This document shows, piece after piece, positions 50,923 to 63,545 of a stretch of 64,000 bases of DNA. A model generated the notes under the pieces. That model was not told where the DNA came from, made no database searches, and saw only the letters and a program-made list of their open reading frames with translations. Source of the DNA: Botrytis cinerea B05.10 (Eukaryota; Ascomycota; Leotiomycetes; Helotiales; Sclerotiniaceae). The DNA lies in the NCBI RefSeq assembly GCF_000143535.2, contig NC_037312.1, positions 744,001 through 808,000 on the forward strand, written 5' to 3'. Made by a program: the position numbers and the translations under genes. Every line of letters starts with the position of its first letter. Position 1 is the stretch's first letter.

Positions 50923-53220
50923 ATGTCTTCGTCGCGTTACACGCAGCAGCCGCTGCAAATATATCAGGATCCTGTCACATCCTATGACAGTGCGCCAATG
51001 CCGTCGACGAAAAATTCTTCAAATCAAAAAAAGTCGTCGCCCTTGAGAACGATCAAGAACGGTTCGAAGCGGAACGTCATCTTCAACCCACCTCAGAATG
51101 GACCTAGCAAACGCTCACCGCTGAAAGCGCATAGCCAAATGTCAAGTTCGCCCTCGAGAGCACCATTCGGCAATAAATTAAACATGGTGCCAATGCCGCC
51201 GCCTTCGGGATCACGACACAATACCGATTCGATTGCGAAAAAACAGCCCTTTCAAACCAAGTATAAGAGTGCCCCGCAAAAGGCGCTATTTACCACGTTC
51301 ATGAACACTCAACCTCAAGGAAAAGAAAATTATCCACATCCTATGTATCCATCAAAGTCACAACCTCATTTTCGCGACGATTTCTCGAGTAGCAACTTCT
51401 CCTTGGAAGGATTGTATGGTCAAAAACCGTCGTTAAAGCGTTCGTTGATGGAAGCTGCACCCATTCAGGAAGCGAAGGTTCAAGGCAAATCAAAAGCAGA
51501 GGAGGGAAATGATGCATCAGGACCTCGAGAACTGCCGGAACCAGATTCATTTCCAGCCATTCACGATGACGGCTTCAAGCCTTCGCATAGTTATGCTCAG
51601 TTGATTGGCATGTCGATTTTGAGAGCTCCGAAACGACGCCTGACTCTCGCGCAAATTTACAAGTGGATATCCGATAACTACACCTTTTACAACGCAGCAG
51701 ACGCTGGCTGGCAAAATAGCATTCGTCACAATCTCAGTCTCAACAAGGCTTTCGTAAAACAGGAGCGGCCAAAGGATGATCCAGGAAAGGGCAATTATTG
51801 GGCAATTCAATCAGGAATGGAATATCAGTTTATCAAAGAGAAGACTACACGAAAACCTGCAGGTCCAAACGAGAATCTACCGGTATTGAATACAGCACTC
51901 ACACCTGTCGATCCACCAGTGCTTACGCCACCCACGCCAATGTTTAAGGATTTGCCATCGTCTAGTCAAGATGTATCGTTACCAAAGGCAACGTATAAAC
52001 TACCAGAAAAAGAACTCCCTTCCATACCGGAATTGTCTTCAGACGCTACCATTCCTGCATCGGAATTTAATCAAGATGCGGAAGAGGAGGATGACGACGA
52101 TGCTCCTCCATCTTCTCCACACATTCAATCATCTCCGCCAACACGAATGATGCATTCTTCTCCTCCCGTAGCTCGCCATGCACCTAGACGAAATCATACG
52201 CCACCTCCTGTTCCACGCTTTCCATCTTCATCACAGTCTAGATCACACAAACGAAAGTTTGCGTCCATGGATGATAGTGGGTACTTTTCATCACTTGAAT
52301 CTTCAGCGATTAGACCAAATGGCGTCAGTCGATTGCTAACATCTGAAGCTGATCGGCCGAGGATTAAGCGCGGCCGAGCTGAGGAGGAAATCGCTCGTCT
52401 TCGTGGTTCTTCGTACGATAGCCCTAGCAAAGGCAGGTCGTTAAGTGGATTTGTTCCACCGTCCTCCTCTCCACTGCGTCGAACTCACCCACATGACAAC
52501 TATCAAATGTTGCCACCTCTTACTCCTGCTGTCAAGTTGAAGGCTCCTATGAAACCACCGCCATCGATATCTCCAAACACAAACCTTCGTATGCATCGTG
52601 ACAAAGTTAGGGAACTCGTTGGCTCTCCAATCCGTGGTTTGACTGTTCTCGAGGATAGCGCATGGAGTCCGGCTTTCAATCTTGACCATAACTCCTATAT
52701 GTTTGCGGATTACGTCCCGGACTTTGATATATTCCAAGATTCTACAGCATCCTACCCTGGATCAAGTAATGGATCACCAGGAAAGCGTTCAGTTAAGAAA
52801 CCTCGCATGGATCGATCAAGATCTGCAAACATTTTGTCCGATGTGACTAATTCTAACTTGAACAAGAGCGTCACCTCCACACCGGTGCTCAAACTTACAC
52901 CTGCATTGGGTGGACCTTCAACCTTTCTCTCCCCCAAAAAAGGAAGTTTAAACTTCATGGATTCTCCATGCAAGCCAAATAATAACTCGCCTCTAAAATT
53001 CGATTCGCCAACCTTGAATCTTGGTAATTTTGATCTTCCCCATGATGATTTCTTCAACTCGGAGTTCCTCACTGAAGATCTATCGGACTATGCTGGATTC
53101 GATATTACACAGCGCTTTCCAAAGATTGGTTCAGGAACTCAACAGCAACAATCTAGGAATACATCGAAGAATCAACCACCTCGACCATCAATGGGTCGAA
53201 GTTCTACCACACGCTTTTAA
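50923..53220 (+). CDS. Forkhead transcription factor (Sep1/Hcm1-like, no FHA domain)
   Basis: A single exon encodes 765 residues if translation starts at MSSSRYTQQPLQIYQ; an in-frame ATG 51 bases earlier is possible but its sequence looks like leader. The forkhead domain (about 217-310) contains FKPSHSYAQLIGMSIL, LTLAQIYKWISDNYTFY, WQNSIRHNLSLNKAFVK and DDPGKGNYWAI, the full helix-turn-helix signature with the recognition helix intact. There is no FHA domain, so it fits the Sep1/Hcm1 type rather than Fkh1/2. Those factors drive periodic transcription in late cell-cycle stages. A KEN-box candidate (GKENYPHP, Lys134) and many S/T-P-x-K/R sites (SPLRTIK, SPLKAHS, SPGKRS, SPKKG) suggest cyclin-dependent kinase control and APC/C turnover, which is inference. 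The remainder is disordered. Confidence 0.93.
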   Translation: MSSSRYTQQPLQIYQDPVTSYDSAPMPSTKNSSNQKKSSPLRTIKNGSKRNVIFNPPQNGPSKRSPLKAHSQMSSSPSRAPFGNKLNMVPMPPPSGSRHNTDSIAKKQPFQTKYKSAPQKALFTTFMNTQPQGKENYPHPMYPSKSQPHFRDDFSSSNFSLEGLYGQKPSLKRSLMEAAPIQEAKVQGKSKAEEGNDASGPRELPEPDSFPAIHDDGFKPSHSYAQLIGMSILRAPKRRLTLAQIYKWISDNYTFYNAADAGWQNSIRHNLSLNKAFVKQERPKDDPGKGNYWAIQSGMEYQFIKEKTTRKPAGPNENLPVLNTALTPVDPPVLTPPTPMFKDLPSSSQDVSLPKATYKLPEKELPSIPELSSDATIPASEFNQDAEEEDDDDAPPSSPHIQSSPPTRMMHSSPPVARHAPRRNHTPPPVPRFPSSSQSRSHKRKFASMDDSGYFSSLESSAIRPNGVSRLLTSEADRPRIKRGRAEEEIARLRGSSYDSPSKGRSLSGFVPPSSSPLRRTHPHDNYQMLPPLTPAVKLKAPMKPPPSISPNTNLRMHRDKVRELVGSPIRGLTVLEDSAWSPAFNLDHNSYMFADYVPDFDIFQDSTASYPGSSNGSPGKRSVKKPRMDRSRSANILSDVTNSNLNKSVTSTPVLKLTPALGGPSTFLSPKKGSLNFMDSPCKPNNNSPLKFDSPTLNLGNFDLPHDDFFNSEFLTEDLSDYAGFDITQRFPKIGSGTQQQQSRNTSKNQPPRPSMGRSSTTRF

Positions 53221-53726
53221 GCTGGATACGTAAACAATAGTGTATTAGATGCACACATGATGACTTAATGAACTTTACGACATTATGACATTTGAGCTGT
53301 CAACTTCTGTTCTTCTTTCTTGACGGGGGTGGAAGAGGTTGATATTTTGCTCAGGAGATTCGATAGGATATTGACAGAGTCTGGAAAAGCCTCGCGACTT
53401 TTTGTTGATGATAATGATGTTTGGGTACATATTTATTTTGATCAAGGGGTCTCTATTTCTCATTTTTGTTTTTGTTTTTGTTTTGCTTTTGCGTTTGTCT
53501 GCGTTTTTGCGTTGCTATTTAGGGAATTGGGAAATAAGTGTGGTTGGACTCTTTCTGCGTCTGCGTTTGGAGTAGCTACTGGGCAATTAAGGGTGGGCGG
53601 TATTTTCCGGTCTTGGTTTGTTTTATCTGTCATTTCAACTGGACCTATACCTGGATCTGGATTTCTCATATTGCATGGCGCTGTAGGGAGGTATTTCACT
53701 CTGATCTCTATGATAGGGTTTGCATG

Positions 53727-53752
53727 TGGATATGGATATGGATATGGATGGA
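53727..53752. repeat. (GGATAT)n tract
   Basis: Three to four tandem hexamers, related to the GGATAT units at 47430-47470. Confidence 0.85.
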
Positions 53753-54088
53753 CGGATATTTGGGAAGGCAGGCAGGACAAACGGATGGATGGATGAATAG
53801 GAATGAGGTTATAGATGGAGAAGTTACGTGAATTCTTACAGTGGTGAGAGATCAGTGATGATTAAGTCTACTCGTTTTCAGACGAGAATCATTCATTACA
53901 ATGAGCGATTGAAGGATTCGTGGAAACGGCAATTCTTAGTACATATATGAACATGTTTAAGCCCATTTGTAATTTCTCTATTTGCTTCTGTGATTACTTC
54001 TAGTGAATGAGTAGATGAGTAAACAAGTGAGGGGTGTAAATCCAGTCGTATGAATATTAGTCCATTCTAGGATATGAAGATTTTAGAA

Positions 54089-54104
54089 CCCCCCCCCCCC
54101 CCCC
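54089..54104. repeat. Homopolymer C16
   Basis: Sixteen consecutive C. The true length may differ, as such runs are error-prone. Confidence 0.85.
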
Positions 54105-54362
54105 TTTCCTACTTTTTCTTCCTTTGTAAAGCTCTCGAAAAGTTTCGACTTCGGCTCTATTTACCATGCAGTTTCATACGGGAGGGACGGGAGGCACCAG
54201 ATCTAGGTACGTAAGTAAATCTTGGTGTGATTTCTGTCTCGATGGGTAGGTAGTAAGTAATCGTGGGAAGGTTTTTGGTAGGTAGGTATAGTATGGATCT
54301 GAGCTGTGATATATCCTTTTCTCTCTTCTCTCTTCTCTCTTCTCATTCCAATTCCCATTTTA

Positions 54363-54444
54363 ATTCTAATTCTAATTCTAATTCTAAACCCGAGATGGAT
54401 ACAAATATAGATATAGATATAGATATGTATATGTATATGTATAT
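54363..54444. repeat. (TTCTAA)n followed by (ATAGAT)n/(ATATGT)n
   Basis: Adjacent short tandem arrays of hexamers, seen directly. Confidence 0.85.
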
Positions 54445-55258
54445 CATCCATCACGTCCTCGATCTCTTCATAGTTATAGTGATACTTGGGATTATGGTTG
54501 GTTGAGGAGCTTGGGGGGGGTATTGGTGTTGGTTTTGGTGTTGAAAAGAAGGAGAAGCGGTTTGTTTGTTTGTTTGTGGTAAGTGGGTGATTGGGTTTTT
54601 TGGGTTTTAGTTTGATGGATTTGTGTTGTGGTAATGATGGTAGTGGTAGTGGTAGTGGGTTTATGTGGATCGTTGGGAGGGTCAGAGTGAGGGTGAGGGT
54701 GAGAGGTATTTGAGATTGAAGTGATTTCTCTGTATTGATGTATATAGATGAGTTGCGTGCGGTACGATCCGATATGGGTCCGTCTGTAGGAAGGTTGAAG
54801 AATTGGTGGAGCGGCTTTGGGGATAGAGATAGAGATGGAGATAGAGATGGGTTCTGTGGGGATGGGATGGGATGGATGGATGGATGGATGGAGTGGTGAG
54901 GTTTTTTATAGACAAGTTCGGGTGTGGTGTTTGGGTATTGGGTTATGTAGTTAGTAGGTTGGTTATATAGGTAAAGTATGAGAGTGATCGGATGATATAA
55001 ATTGAGATGTTGATATGAAGTAGGATAATGATATAAATTAACACAATCACATCCACTAATAAACAATGACCCAAATCAAATCCAAACAATCACAGAGCTT
55101 TAAAAGAAAGCAAAGGAATAACAAGGAGTTTCTTTCTTCCCCCTTTGTTTTACATATCCGCTCCCTCGCTCCCCCTCCCACTCCCCTTCTTCCCAAGTCC
55201 AAGAGTTTCAGATCAACGCCGGCGCCAGCGCTAGCTCGCACACAGTATATAATACATG

Positions 55259-55276
55259 GGTGTGTGTGTGTGTATC
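55259..55276. repeat. (TG)n microsatellite
   Basis: About eight TG units. Confidence 0.85.
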
Positions 55277-55395
55277 GATGCATATAAATTACACATCTAT
55301 ATATCTATACACATCGCATCACATCACACCACACAAACAAACCCAACCCAACCCAACTCAACTCAAGAGATCGCAAGAATTCCAACCCAAATAAC

Positions 55396-55421
55396 AAACA
55401 AACAAACAAACAAACAAACAG
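55396..55421. repeat. (CAAA)n microsatellite
   Basis: About six tandem CAAA tetramers. Confidence 0.85.
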
Positions 55422-55573
55422 CCCGACTTGAAACATTGAACACGTTCGATGGTCAAACTCGAGTAGCGAACGCAACTATGTAATCTTCATATCCTTTATA
55501 TATATACATATATATATGAAAATTTCATTCATCATATGCTAATGTTTCTATCTATTCGAGTGATCGATTTATT

Positions 55574-55616
55574 TACCCTTACCCTTACCTTTACCTTTAC
55601 CTTTACCCTTACTTAA
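55574..55616. repeat. (TTACCC/TTACCT)n array
   Basis: About seven hexamers. The unit resembles, but is not, the TTAGGG-complement telomere repeat (CCCTAA). Confidence 0.85.
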
Positions 55617-55649
55617 CCCCCTGCCAAGACTCGCTCGGGTTATAGATGT

Positions 55650-55681
55650 ACAGTATCTACCTACCTACCTACCTACCTACT
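55650..55681. repeat. (CTAC)n microsatellite
   Basis: About seven tandem CTAC units. Confidence 0.85.
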
Positions 55682-57656
55682 TCACTTAATTTGGCGAATG
55701 GTTGAGCGGATAGATGGATGTGTGTGTATGTATGTGTGTATGTATATCAAAAAGAGATCACCAAATAGATTTTAAAGATTACTGAAACAGATTAATAATA
55801 ATAAAAACGATGTTTGAACAATTCTTCCCTCTTGTGATTTGGATTCCCAAAAAAATCTATTTGGGAAGGAAATGGTAAACGAGGGGTAGGTTGGGTGGTT
55901 CTGGGAAGGTATGCTTGGGGATGAGCAGCTTCTTTAATCTTAATCTTTGGTGGAATGAGATTTGTGATTAGTCTGTTGCGGGAAGGTGGTGGATGGATGA
56001 CACTTATAAAAACAGTTAGATAACAATTAGAACCTGTAAACACCATCAGATATAATCACATCCATTCCCGACCACAAAATACACCATTTAACAAAATCCC
56101 AGTCCGAGTCCCAGTCCCAATTTCACTCTCATCCTCATCCCCTCAACCCCCCAATCCATCCAAAACGCATCCATCCCACAACCCCCACCAATCTCCCAGC
56201 TCCTAGCTGTCGAACTTCTAGCAATATTACACATACACATACACATCACAAACAGCCACAACCTCACATAACAACATTCCATTCCCTACATCAACACCCC
56301 ATCTATCACTCAAACCAGCTACTTCAACCTACCCCCGCACGTTTAACATTCCAGCCGCTACTTCTTTCCCCTCTCATGTCCATGCCCCTCCTCCTAATGC
56401 TATAATACGGACTTGCATCTCCGACTGTATATTACCATATGGCGGCGCTCTCAAAGATCTCTCCCCTATCTATATTCGTGCTAGTGCTGGTGCACGCATT
56501 TTCATGAATTTCGGTGCTATCTATACAGACCAAGATTCTACGGGGACAAGACGCATGTGAATTCCAACGCGAAATAATGTAATTCTTCGATCCGAAAACA
56601 AGATATCGGCATCTTTTCGCCAATCCTCGTAGACGCCCTGCCTAGTAAATGCTACTAACGCAATACAGGTATCTATTGGCAACGATGACACTGATGTTTG
56701 AGAGGCTGGACAACAAGAACGAGCGAGGTGTGGAAATTTGTTGAAAAGCATAAAACGACTATAACTAGCCGGAATGGGCCACATTTGCACTCATTCCTGC
56801 TAGAAGTGAATAAGTTTGGCAAAATTATAGCAAGGCTTTCTTTCTTTCTTTCGATCGCTCGATCGATTGTATCTATCCAATGATGCAAATATCCCCTTGC
56901 AAAAAAAAGAAAACCATGATTTTTCTCTAGCCATGTAATTCCCAACATGTCTCTCTGCATATCTGACGATGTTTGGAAAAAGACCAGTTTACTCCCGATC
57001 GTAATATTGCAGAGATCGAAAATAATTCAACTATACTGACCGCGGAACCCCTCCAAAATTCCTTAATTTGACAGCCCTCATGACGCAGAGAAAGTTCTCG
57101 ATTAGTCAAAGAAGGAAAAACGGGACATCGTCTTCTTCAGTGTCGCGATGACGTTCGTAGCGTGTGTATATGTGCAGATCCAGACTTGTGGGGTTTAAGG
57201 CTGCTGTGTGCATATCAGATTGTTCTAGACTTCGATTTTGATATCTTCAATACCTGTAATCATCTCTGTTTATCATTTCCTCGAAGACGAGATCACTATT
57301 TTCAAGACTCAGTTGGGGAACTTGGCGAAGATCTTGCTCTTCTGTTGATCGCCCCTCTCTTAGAAACATATTTCTTGGCTTCGTTCATCCTTTTTTTCGG
57401 CGTTGCCGAGTTTTTTTCTTATGTTCGGAGAACAAATCTTGGAAAGTTCGACGTACCAGGCTGTTTGGAGTTATAATGGTATGTGTTACTTGATTTATCT
57501 GATCATGCAAACTACATTGGATGGAGGGATCATGACTGGTCTATTTGGGAAGACGGGGTAAGGTAAGGGGGGTCGTTTCTCTAGAAGGTGGTATATTTTT
57601 ATACTATGCCAAATCAAATGATTGTCTGGCAGTATATGAAAGCGTTGGAAACGTGA

Positions 57657-57673
57657 GGGGGGGGGGGGGGGGG
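57657..57673. repeat. Homopolymer G17
   Basis: Seventeen consecutive G, possibly quadruplex-forming. The length is uncertain. Confidence 0.85.
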
Positions 57674-60600
57674 CTCGAGAGGGAAAAGAAATCATGAGAA
57701 GTTCCCTCTCTGCATCTAAACTCTCAGACACAAGGGGATTTAAACAATATGTGAGCCGCACACCCAAATCGACACCAGGCCTGATTATGTGAACTATCTG
57801 TTGTACTAGTATCAGATAATGAGCCCTCTCATGCTGAGGGAGAGGGGTCCTGGGGAATTAGGTAGCGACCCACTCTTTCTCTCCAGTAAATAAAGAAAAC
57901 GAGGCAGGTGAAAGAAAAATAGAAGGAGAAACAGAAAGAGAACGGAACGAATAAGAAAAGAGTGGTTCAGATATCCCGATTGAATGAAGCAGGTTCTAGA
58001 GCAAAACCTGCAATAGCAGTAAACCCCAGAAGTAAAAAAGTTACCAATCATCAATGTTCAAGAACTATCCATCAACCGAACAAATCCAGAAAGTGAAAGC
58101 TGATGACCATCTGACCGCAGTCCAGACAGACTATCAGAATTCTTAAAACTATGACAGTCAACGAGGAATTTCTTTTTTACTCGTATCAATTGAGCTGCCA
58201 CAGCTGCGGCTCTGATGGCACCTTCAACAATACTATCACCTGATAGAATCATTGCGCAATTCGGGTATTGCGATTGGAAATCTTGCTGTTCTTTTCATCT
58301 TGTGAATCGCGATCTACAGTCAGAGCCATCATGTGATCCGTATTGCATTGGTAAGGCGTGGGGTGTCTTTGCCAATGTTTTGAAGACTATGATTGTGCGT
58401 CTTGTAATACCCTAGAACAGGAATCGAAGGAAGGATTTGTGGGGGTTGTGTTCAGATCTTGTGCTTTAGGTTGATTCATGTTGGGCTCGATGGTGGGTCT
58501 TGACAAATATCCTTGTAATTGCTAGGGATTTGACTTTCCATATCTGATGCTTATTGAGAAGAGATATATTTCCATATTCAACCTGGCATAGATATTGCTT
58601 TGGATTTTCCTTCTCTAACTTGTGCTGCTTTTTGCCTAGATCTCGTAGAGTAAATGAATTAGTTCTTTTGGGTAATCACATCTAGTTCTCTTGGTGAATC
58701 CCCAAGCAAAAGTGTGTAGTGGATCTGCGGTATTGCAACTGCTTTGTTAGCTAGGTTCTCATTTTGTACCTTATATGGAACGCTCTAGGCTTACCAGTGT
58801 TTTGTTTTGAAAAACTTTCCCTCTGATGTCTCTAATTCAACCCTTCGTAGAATCTGCATATCCACCATCCAAACACTTCAACTAGAATATTTCTCATTTT
58901 GTCAAACTGCATCCCAAACCTCTTCTCAGATTTCTTCTTTTTCCCCCGCCCATCTACTCATTTTGGGTTTCGAAGGGACATTAAATTGTGGATACGTAGG
59001 AGTTGAGCGTTGTGGTATTGAATGTAGTACTCATTGACATACCGAATCCACTTGGACTAAGTTTGGGCAGCCACTGTCTCAATCATATCCAAAAGCTAGA
59101 TAGAGAGATAGATCGATGTATTAACTTCTTGAGACTTGGCATGACTAATTCAGCACCCTAATCATTCCCTTTCCTTCTTACTCGAAAACACTATCGACAA
59201 AAGATTACACCGCACATGTAGTTAAAATTGACGTATCACGCAAGGTCATCAAACCTCGTGGATGCGGGACGTTTATTGTCTGTGTGTATACGGATAGCAT
59301 GCATATCTGCATCCAGACCGAGCTTGGACTATAGCTTGACCTTGCTTTCAGTCTACCTGCAGTATTTGTAAATAGCTCTTGGTGTGACTTCATAATAGAT
59401 GTTGATATCTGGAAATCTTAGATGAAACGATACAATGATCGTATGCACCGATGCATTTCTATAAAATCAAGATGAACAGCTAGTCATGCCAAGTCATGCA
59501 GTATGTACCCTTCCCTAAATTTTGATTTCACATGCAGACATGTTGAGAAATGATGTGAGGCTCACTTCAGATAAGACACTATACCATGGTACTCGCACAC
59601 TTATCTCACTATGGCAAATATACCATAGCGTGTACTACTAATGCAGATAAAAACCAATGTCATACCGCCGCCGAAAATAAATAAAGACCCGGTACCGGAT
59701 GATCTACATTGGCAGTTGGTGCATACATGCGCATATGTTTCACATATGAATCAGCATTATTCTGCAGACGTGTAGATGAGTGGCTGTTGCACAACCTTGT
59801 TGGCAATTGCCAATGAGGAGTTCCTGAATAGTGGCTGAAAAGAAGGTGACTTGTACTGAGAAGGAAGTCTTGAGAGGAAGATCAAATGGGGTTGTAAATG
59901 GCAAAATTCTGTTATGAGCTTTATGAATTAATTAATTTGCAATTCTTAAGCTGCGCTTCATCAATACATACAATGTTTCAAAGAGAATCAGTACATAAAT
60001 TGATTTCAGTGTTCCAAGCGATTTCAATATTCCACGTGAATTCAAAAACCCGGGTGACTTCAGTATCTGTCATGAATTCGACAGTTAAATTTTTTTCATC
60101 GTCGGGCACAATCCGGGCCCTTGAAAGTCAAGAATAAGTCGTGTTGAAAGTACACAACGCAGCAATTGCGATCACGCGCCAGTGACAGTCAGGCTGACGA
60201 TACTAAATTTCAATGCCTAAAGCGCCTCAACTTGAGATTACTACTGTAAATGCCGTCCTTGTGTAGCAGTAACGACTTGGATGTGGGGGTATGAAATGTG
60301 GCGATTATCTCGCGGTGAGGAATTGATATGTATGAGCGATATATGGCTGCAATTTGTAAGGTACGATTAAGCGCTGGCTGCGGGATATCTGTGAACACAT
60401 GCAAATTGACAAGCTTCTCGTCAATTAATACTTGTACTAGGTGTGGTTGTTGAGAGGATTGGCACTCACCGGGGAGCCGGATGTATTTGGAATCAGGTCC
60501 ATGAAACTGTAAGAATGAAGGATGCCATGGTATGTTCGCACGTGTGTTCGAATGAGCTTGTGTTAGGTTGAATTTTACGATTGATAAACGCGGAAATGAG

Positions 60601-62155
60601 AGATATCTTGCGGTGAGAAGAGGAATGTGATAACTTGAAGGAATTTACTGCCCGCCGATCCTGAAAGTGCTTACTCTGATATCAACATCATCTGAGATAC
60701 GCATATTGCAATCGGTATGGAGAACAATTGAATTTACCATGAATCTTATTGGTGAATTCTCAAGCAAGCAATATATGTACGGTAACGTCAAGGAATTATC
60801 ATGATGTGACGGCGGATGCCAAGTTACGGAGAAATGTGAGGAATTGATCTATGAGGGATTTAAATATACATAAAATGTAATTTAAAAAGCTTGTTTCGAG
60901 GTGTTGTGTGATGGTCACACAACGTCAAAAGAACCAACAGGACGGAAAAGTATACAGTTTCAAGTGATGGAAACGATGAAAACGGATTTACAAGAATGAG
61001 GGAAGACATCGCCGACGGTGTGATGAGATTGTTCATTGCGATTGGTCAAACACGGAGTGCAGTAGAGAGGGTTTGGAATGTGGAGAAGTAAGCAGCAAAT
61101 GTATCATATTCTAAATTCGAGGACATGAAATGCACTCGCTGGAGACGACCCTCCGAGATACTAGGCAGACAATGAAGATTCAAGAAACGACAGACGAGGT
61201 ACTCGGTAGGTAGGGAGGCACTTTTGATAATGCTGGATGAGCTGGCAAATTCTGGGGTACTGTCTTGTGCGAACTATTTCAAGATACTTGGCTTGTTTTC
61301 TCCCGTGTATGTGAATGACCAAAAGTGGCTGAAATGGAGAACTTCCTTTCATAGATGCAGCAAGTGTATACACACTAGGTGAAGTCGAGCCACTTCCACT
61401 TCCACGTACATGTATGTATGTAAGATACTCCACGTTGGGTAAAAGGACATCTGGGGTACAAGATAAGAGAACCGGAGTATGTATTTGAAAAGGGAAAGTC
61501 ATAGCGAACAGTTTGCAAACACATTGCAAAGTATGGAGTGGTGATTGAGGAGGTGACCAGCATGCATGATATTTCTGGAGTAAAGAATGGGGGAATGAAC
61601 GCACGCAATGATACCAAGGTTGGGATTTGATTGTACTACAAATCGAAGAGATTGGACCGTTGCATTCCGGCAAAGGAAGCTTGACTAGCAAGTTGACAGT
61701 TGTTTTGTGGTGGAGGAGTGAGGAGTGAGGAGTGAACCTTTGACTACCCCGCTGTTTGATTGATGTGAGAGATATATCTATCAATTGATTGATGCCGCAG
61801 CAGCAGAGAGAGGGTTTGTAGTAAAATCTGACCACTGTCTCAATATCAACACACCGTGCACACCCACCCACGTGACATTACCACAAGTGACCTTGCATGC
61901 GATGTTAACCGCACACCTCCAAGCGAATAAACCCAGCACTTTTTTTCTCGGTGCAATGTAAGATCAAGAACCTCGGGCCAAAACTTCAGTTTCTGATAGG
62001 GCTGAATCTGAGAAAAAAGCTTGTGGATGTACGCTCACCAAAGCTTTTGTGCTGAAAGAGAGCGTTCATCTGGAGATTATTGGTTTGCGTGACAGCACAT
62101 GTTTGGAGAGATTGACACGGGTTCACGTAGAGACCTAGGCAAAGGCCGAGCACGT

Positions 62156-62158
62156 TTT

Positions 62159-62193
<35 letters not shown>
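62156..62193. repeat. (TTTC)n microsatellite
   Basis: About nine TTTC tetramers. Open frames across it (Lys/Glu/Arg-rich) are artefacts of the repeat. Confidence 0.92.
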
Positions 62194-62840
62194 GTAGACA
62201 ATCGATGTTGGCGGTGCTTGGTGTTGGCAGTTTTTCTCTACGGTACGGTACGGTACGGTCTGGTAAATGGTGGTTGATTGTTTCATGAATCAAGCGAAGG
62301 CCGGCAAACCACCAGAGGCCCCGCGCCAAGCAACCATAGGGATTAAATGGAGACCCAGGGACGGTCGAATGATGAAGTAATGATAAAGTAATGGCGAAGA
62401 ATCATACGACTATTGTGTGTGTGTGTATGTACTGTTGGGACTGGTGTGCCTATACGAGCATAGTAATAAGGGGAAAAGGCAGACCAACAGATGGATGCTC
62501 TGAGGGACTGAGGGACTGAGCGATACGACAGCGATACGACAGCGATACGAATTTCTACCGCCAGTCTGTTTGTTGCCTTACTCCTTACCCATCTCTCGAG
62601 AGAATCAAGACTTCCTCATTTGCACAGCCATTCACGCTATCTCGAATGCATATCCATTGTTACATCATTTTCGTTGAAAGGAGCGCCCACGCACTTACTT
62701 GCTTACTGCTTATTGATACTCTATGCAGCCCACATGTACATCCATCCCTCATTTAACCGATGTGGCGCGGGGCTGCGGTGACATTGCACGTCGTACTGTA
62801 CGAAGGAGTAATATAATTCTTCTCCATTCTCCGTTCTCCA

Positions 62841-62876
62841 TTCTCTGCTCTCTGCTCTCTGCTCTCTGCTCTCTCC
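62841..62876. repeat. (CTCTCTG)n tract
   Basis: About five tandem heptamers, seen directly. Confidence 0.85.
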
Positions 62877-63436
62877 GCCGCGCTATTAGAGTTTGAAGCC
62901 CGCTTACCAATCGTCATCGCAGTACATGCTGGGCACAGTGATTTCTCAAAACAGCGGCCGACAGAAAATTAATAGGTTTGATGGCAGGGCAAGTAAGTAT
63001 TCGGTGACAGCGAATGAATTTCCTTTCTTTTTCTTCATTTTTGGGGAGATCTTCCGCATTCACCAGTCAGTCAGGCGTCCTGGTCCTGGGACTTTTCCGA
63101 GTCTCGGGATCTTTGAGGTGGAGTTGGAATCTTTGAGTTAGCCAACCTTGGCGAGATGACTTGTATGAGACAAATTACCATTGGTTTATACTCCCCGTAC
63201 ATCAGGTCTAAATCGCTCAATTTCTTTTGAGGGAGGGTATCAACACATTTGCCTTTTCCCAAGAGGTTTCATGAACCATTGCGCTGTCGAAAGATATGAT
63301 AGGGGCAATCATTATCTTACCGACTTCGATAGCCCTCCATCGTGCTGATCTTCTTGCAACTCAATCTCCCAGATATGCTTGGTACGATAATACGGTATTG
63401 CCTCGAAGGCGTGTCGGTAGCTGGTAGTGAATTCAA

Positions 63437-63545
63437 CAAGTTCTAGATGTTGATAGAAATCCCTATCGAGAAAGACATGTATCAGGACGGCGAATCCCAC
63501 AAACTCTAGATGTCAAGGAAATCTATATAGAGAAAGACATGAATG
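63437..63545. repeat. Diverged 62-63 bp tandem duplication
   Basis: Two adjacent copies share TCTAGATGT at 63442 and 63505, and GAGAAAGACATG at 63468 and 63530. The offsets of 63 and 62 show one indel between copies. Confidence 0.75.

Noticed and set aside
54203..55066. 287-codon minus-strand open frame
   Set aside because: It is made of translated simple repeats (runs of HIHIHIYIYI and SLSLSP type) with no start context or homology.
61161..61871. 236-codon minus-strand open frame
   Set aside because: Composition is Cys/His/Ser-rich without a fold signature, there are no splice partners, and it lies in repeat-rich DNA. A real orphan gene cannot be excluded, but nothing supports it.
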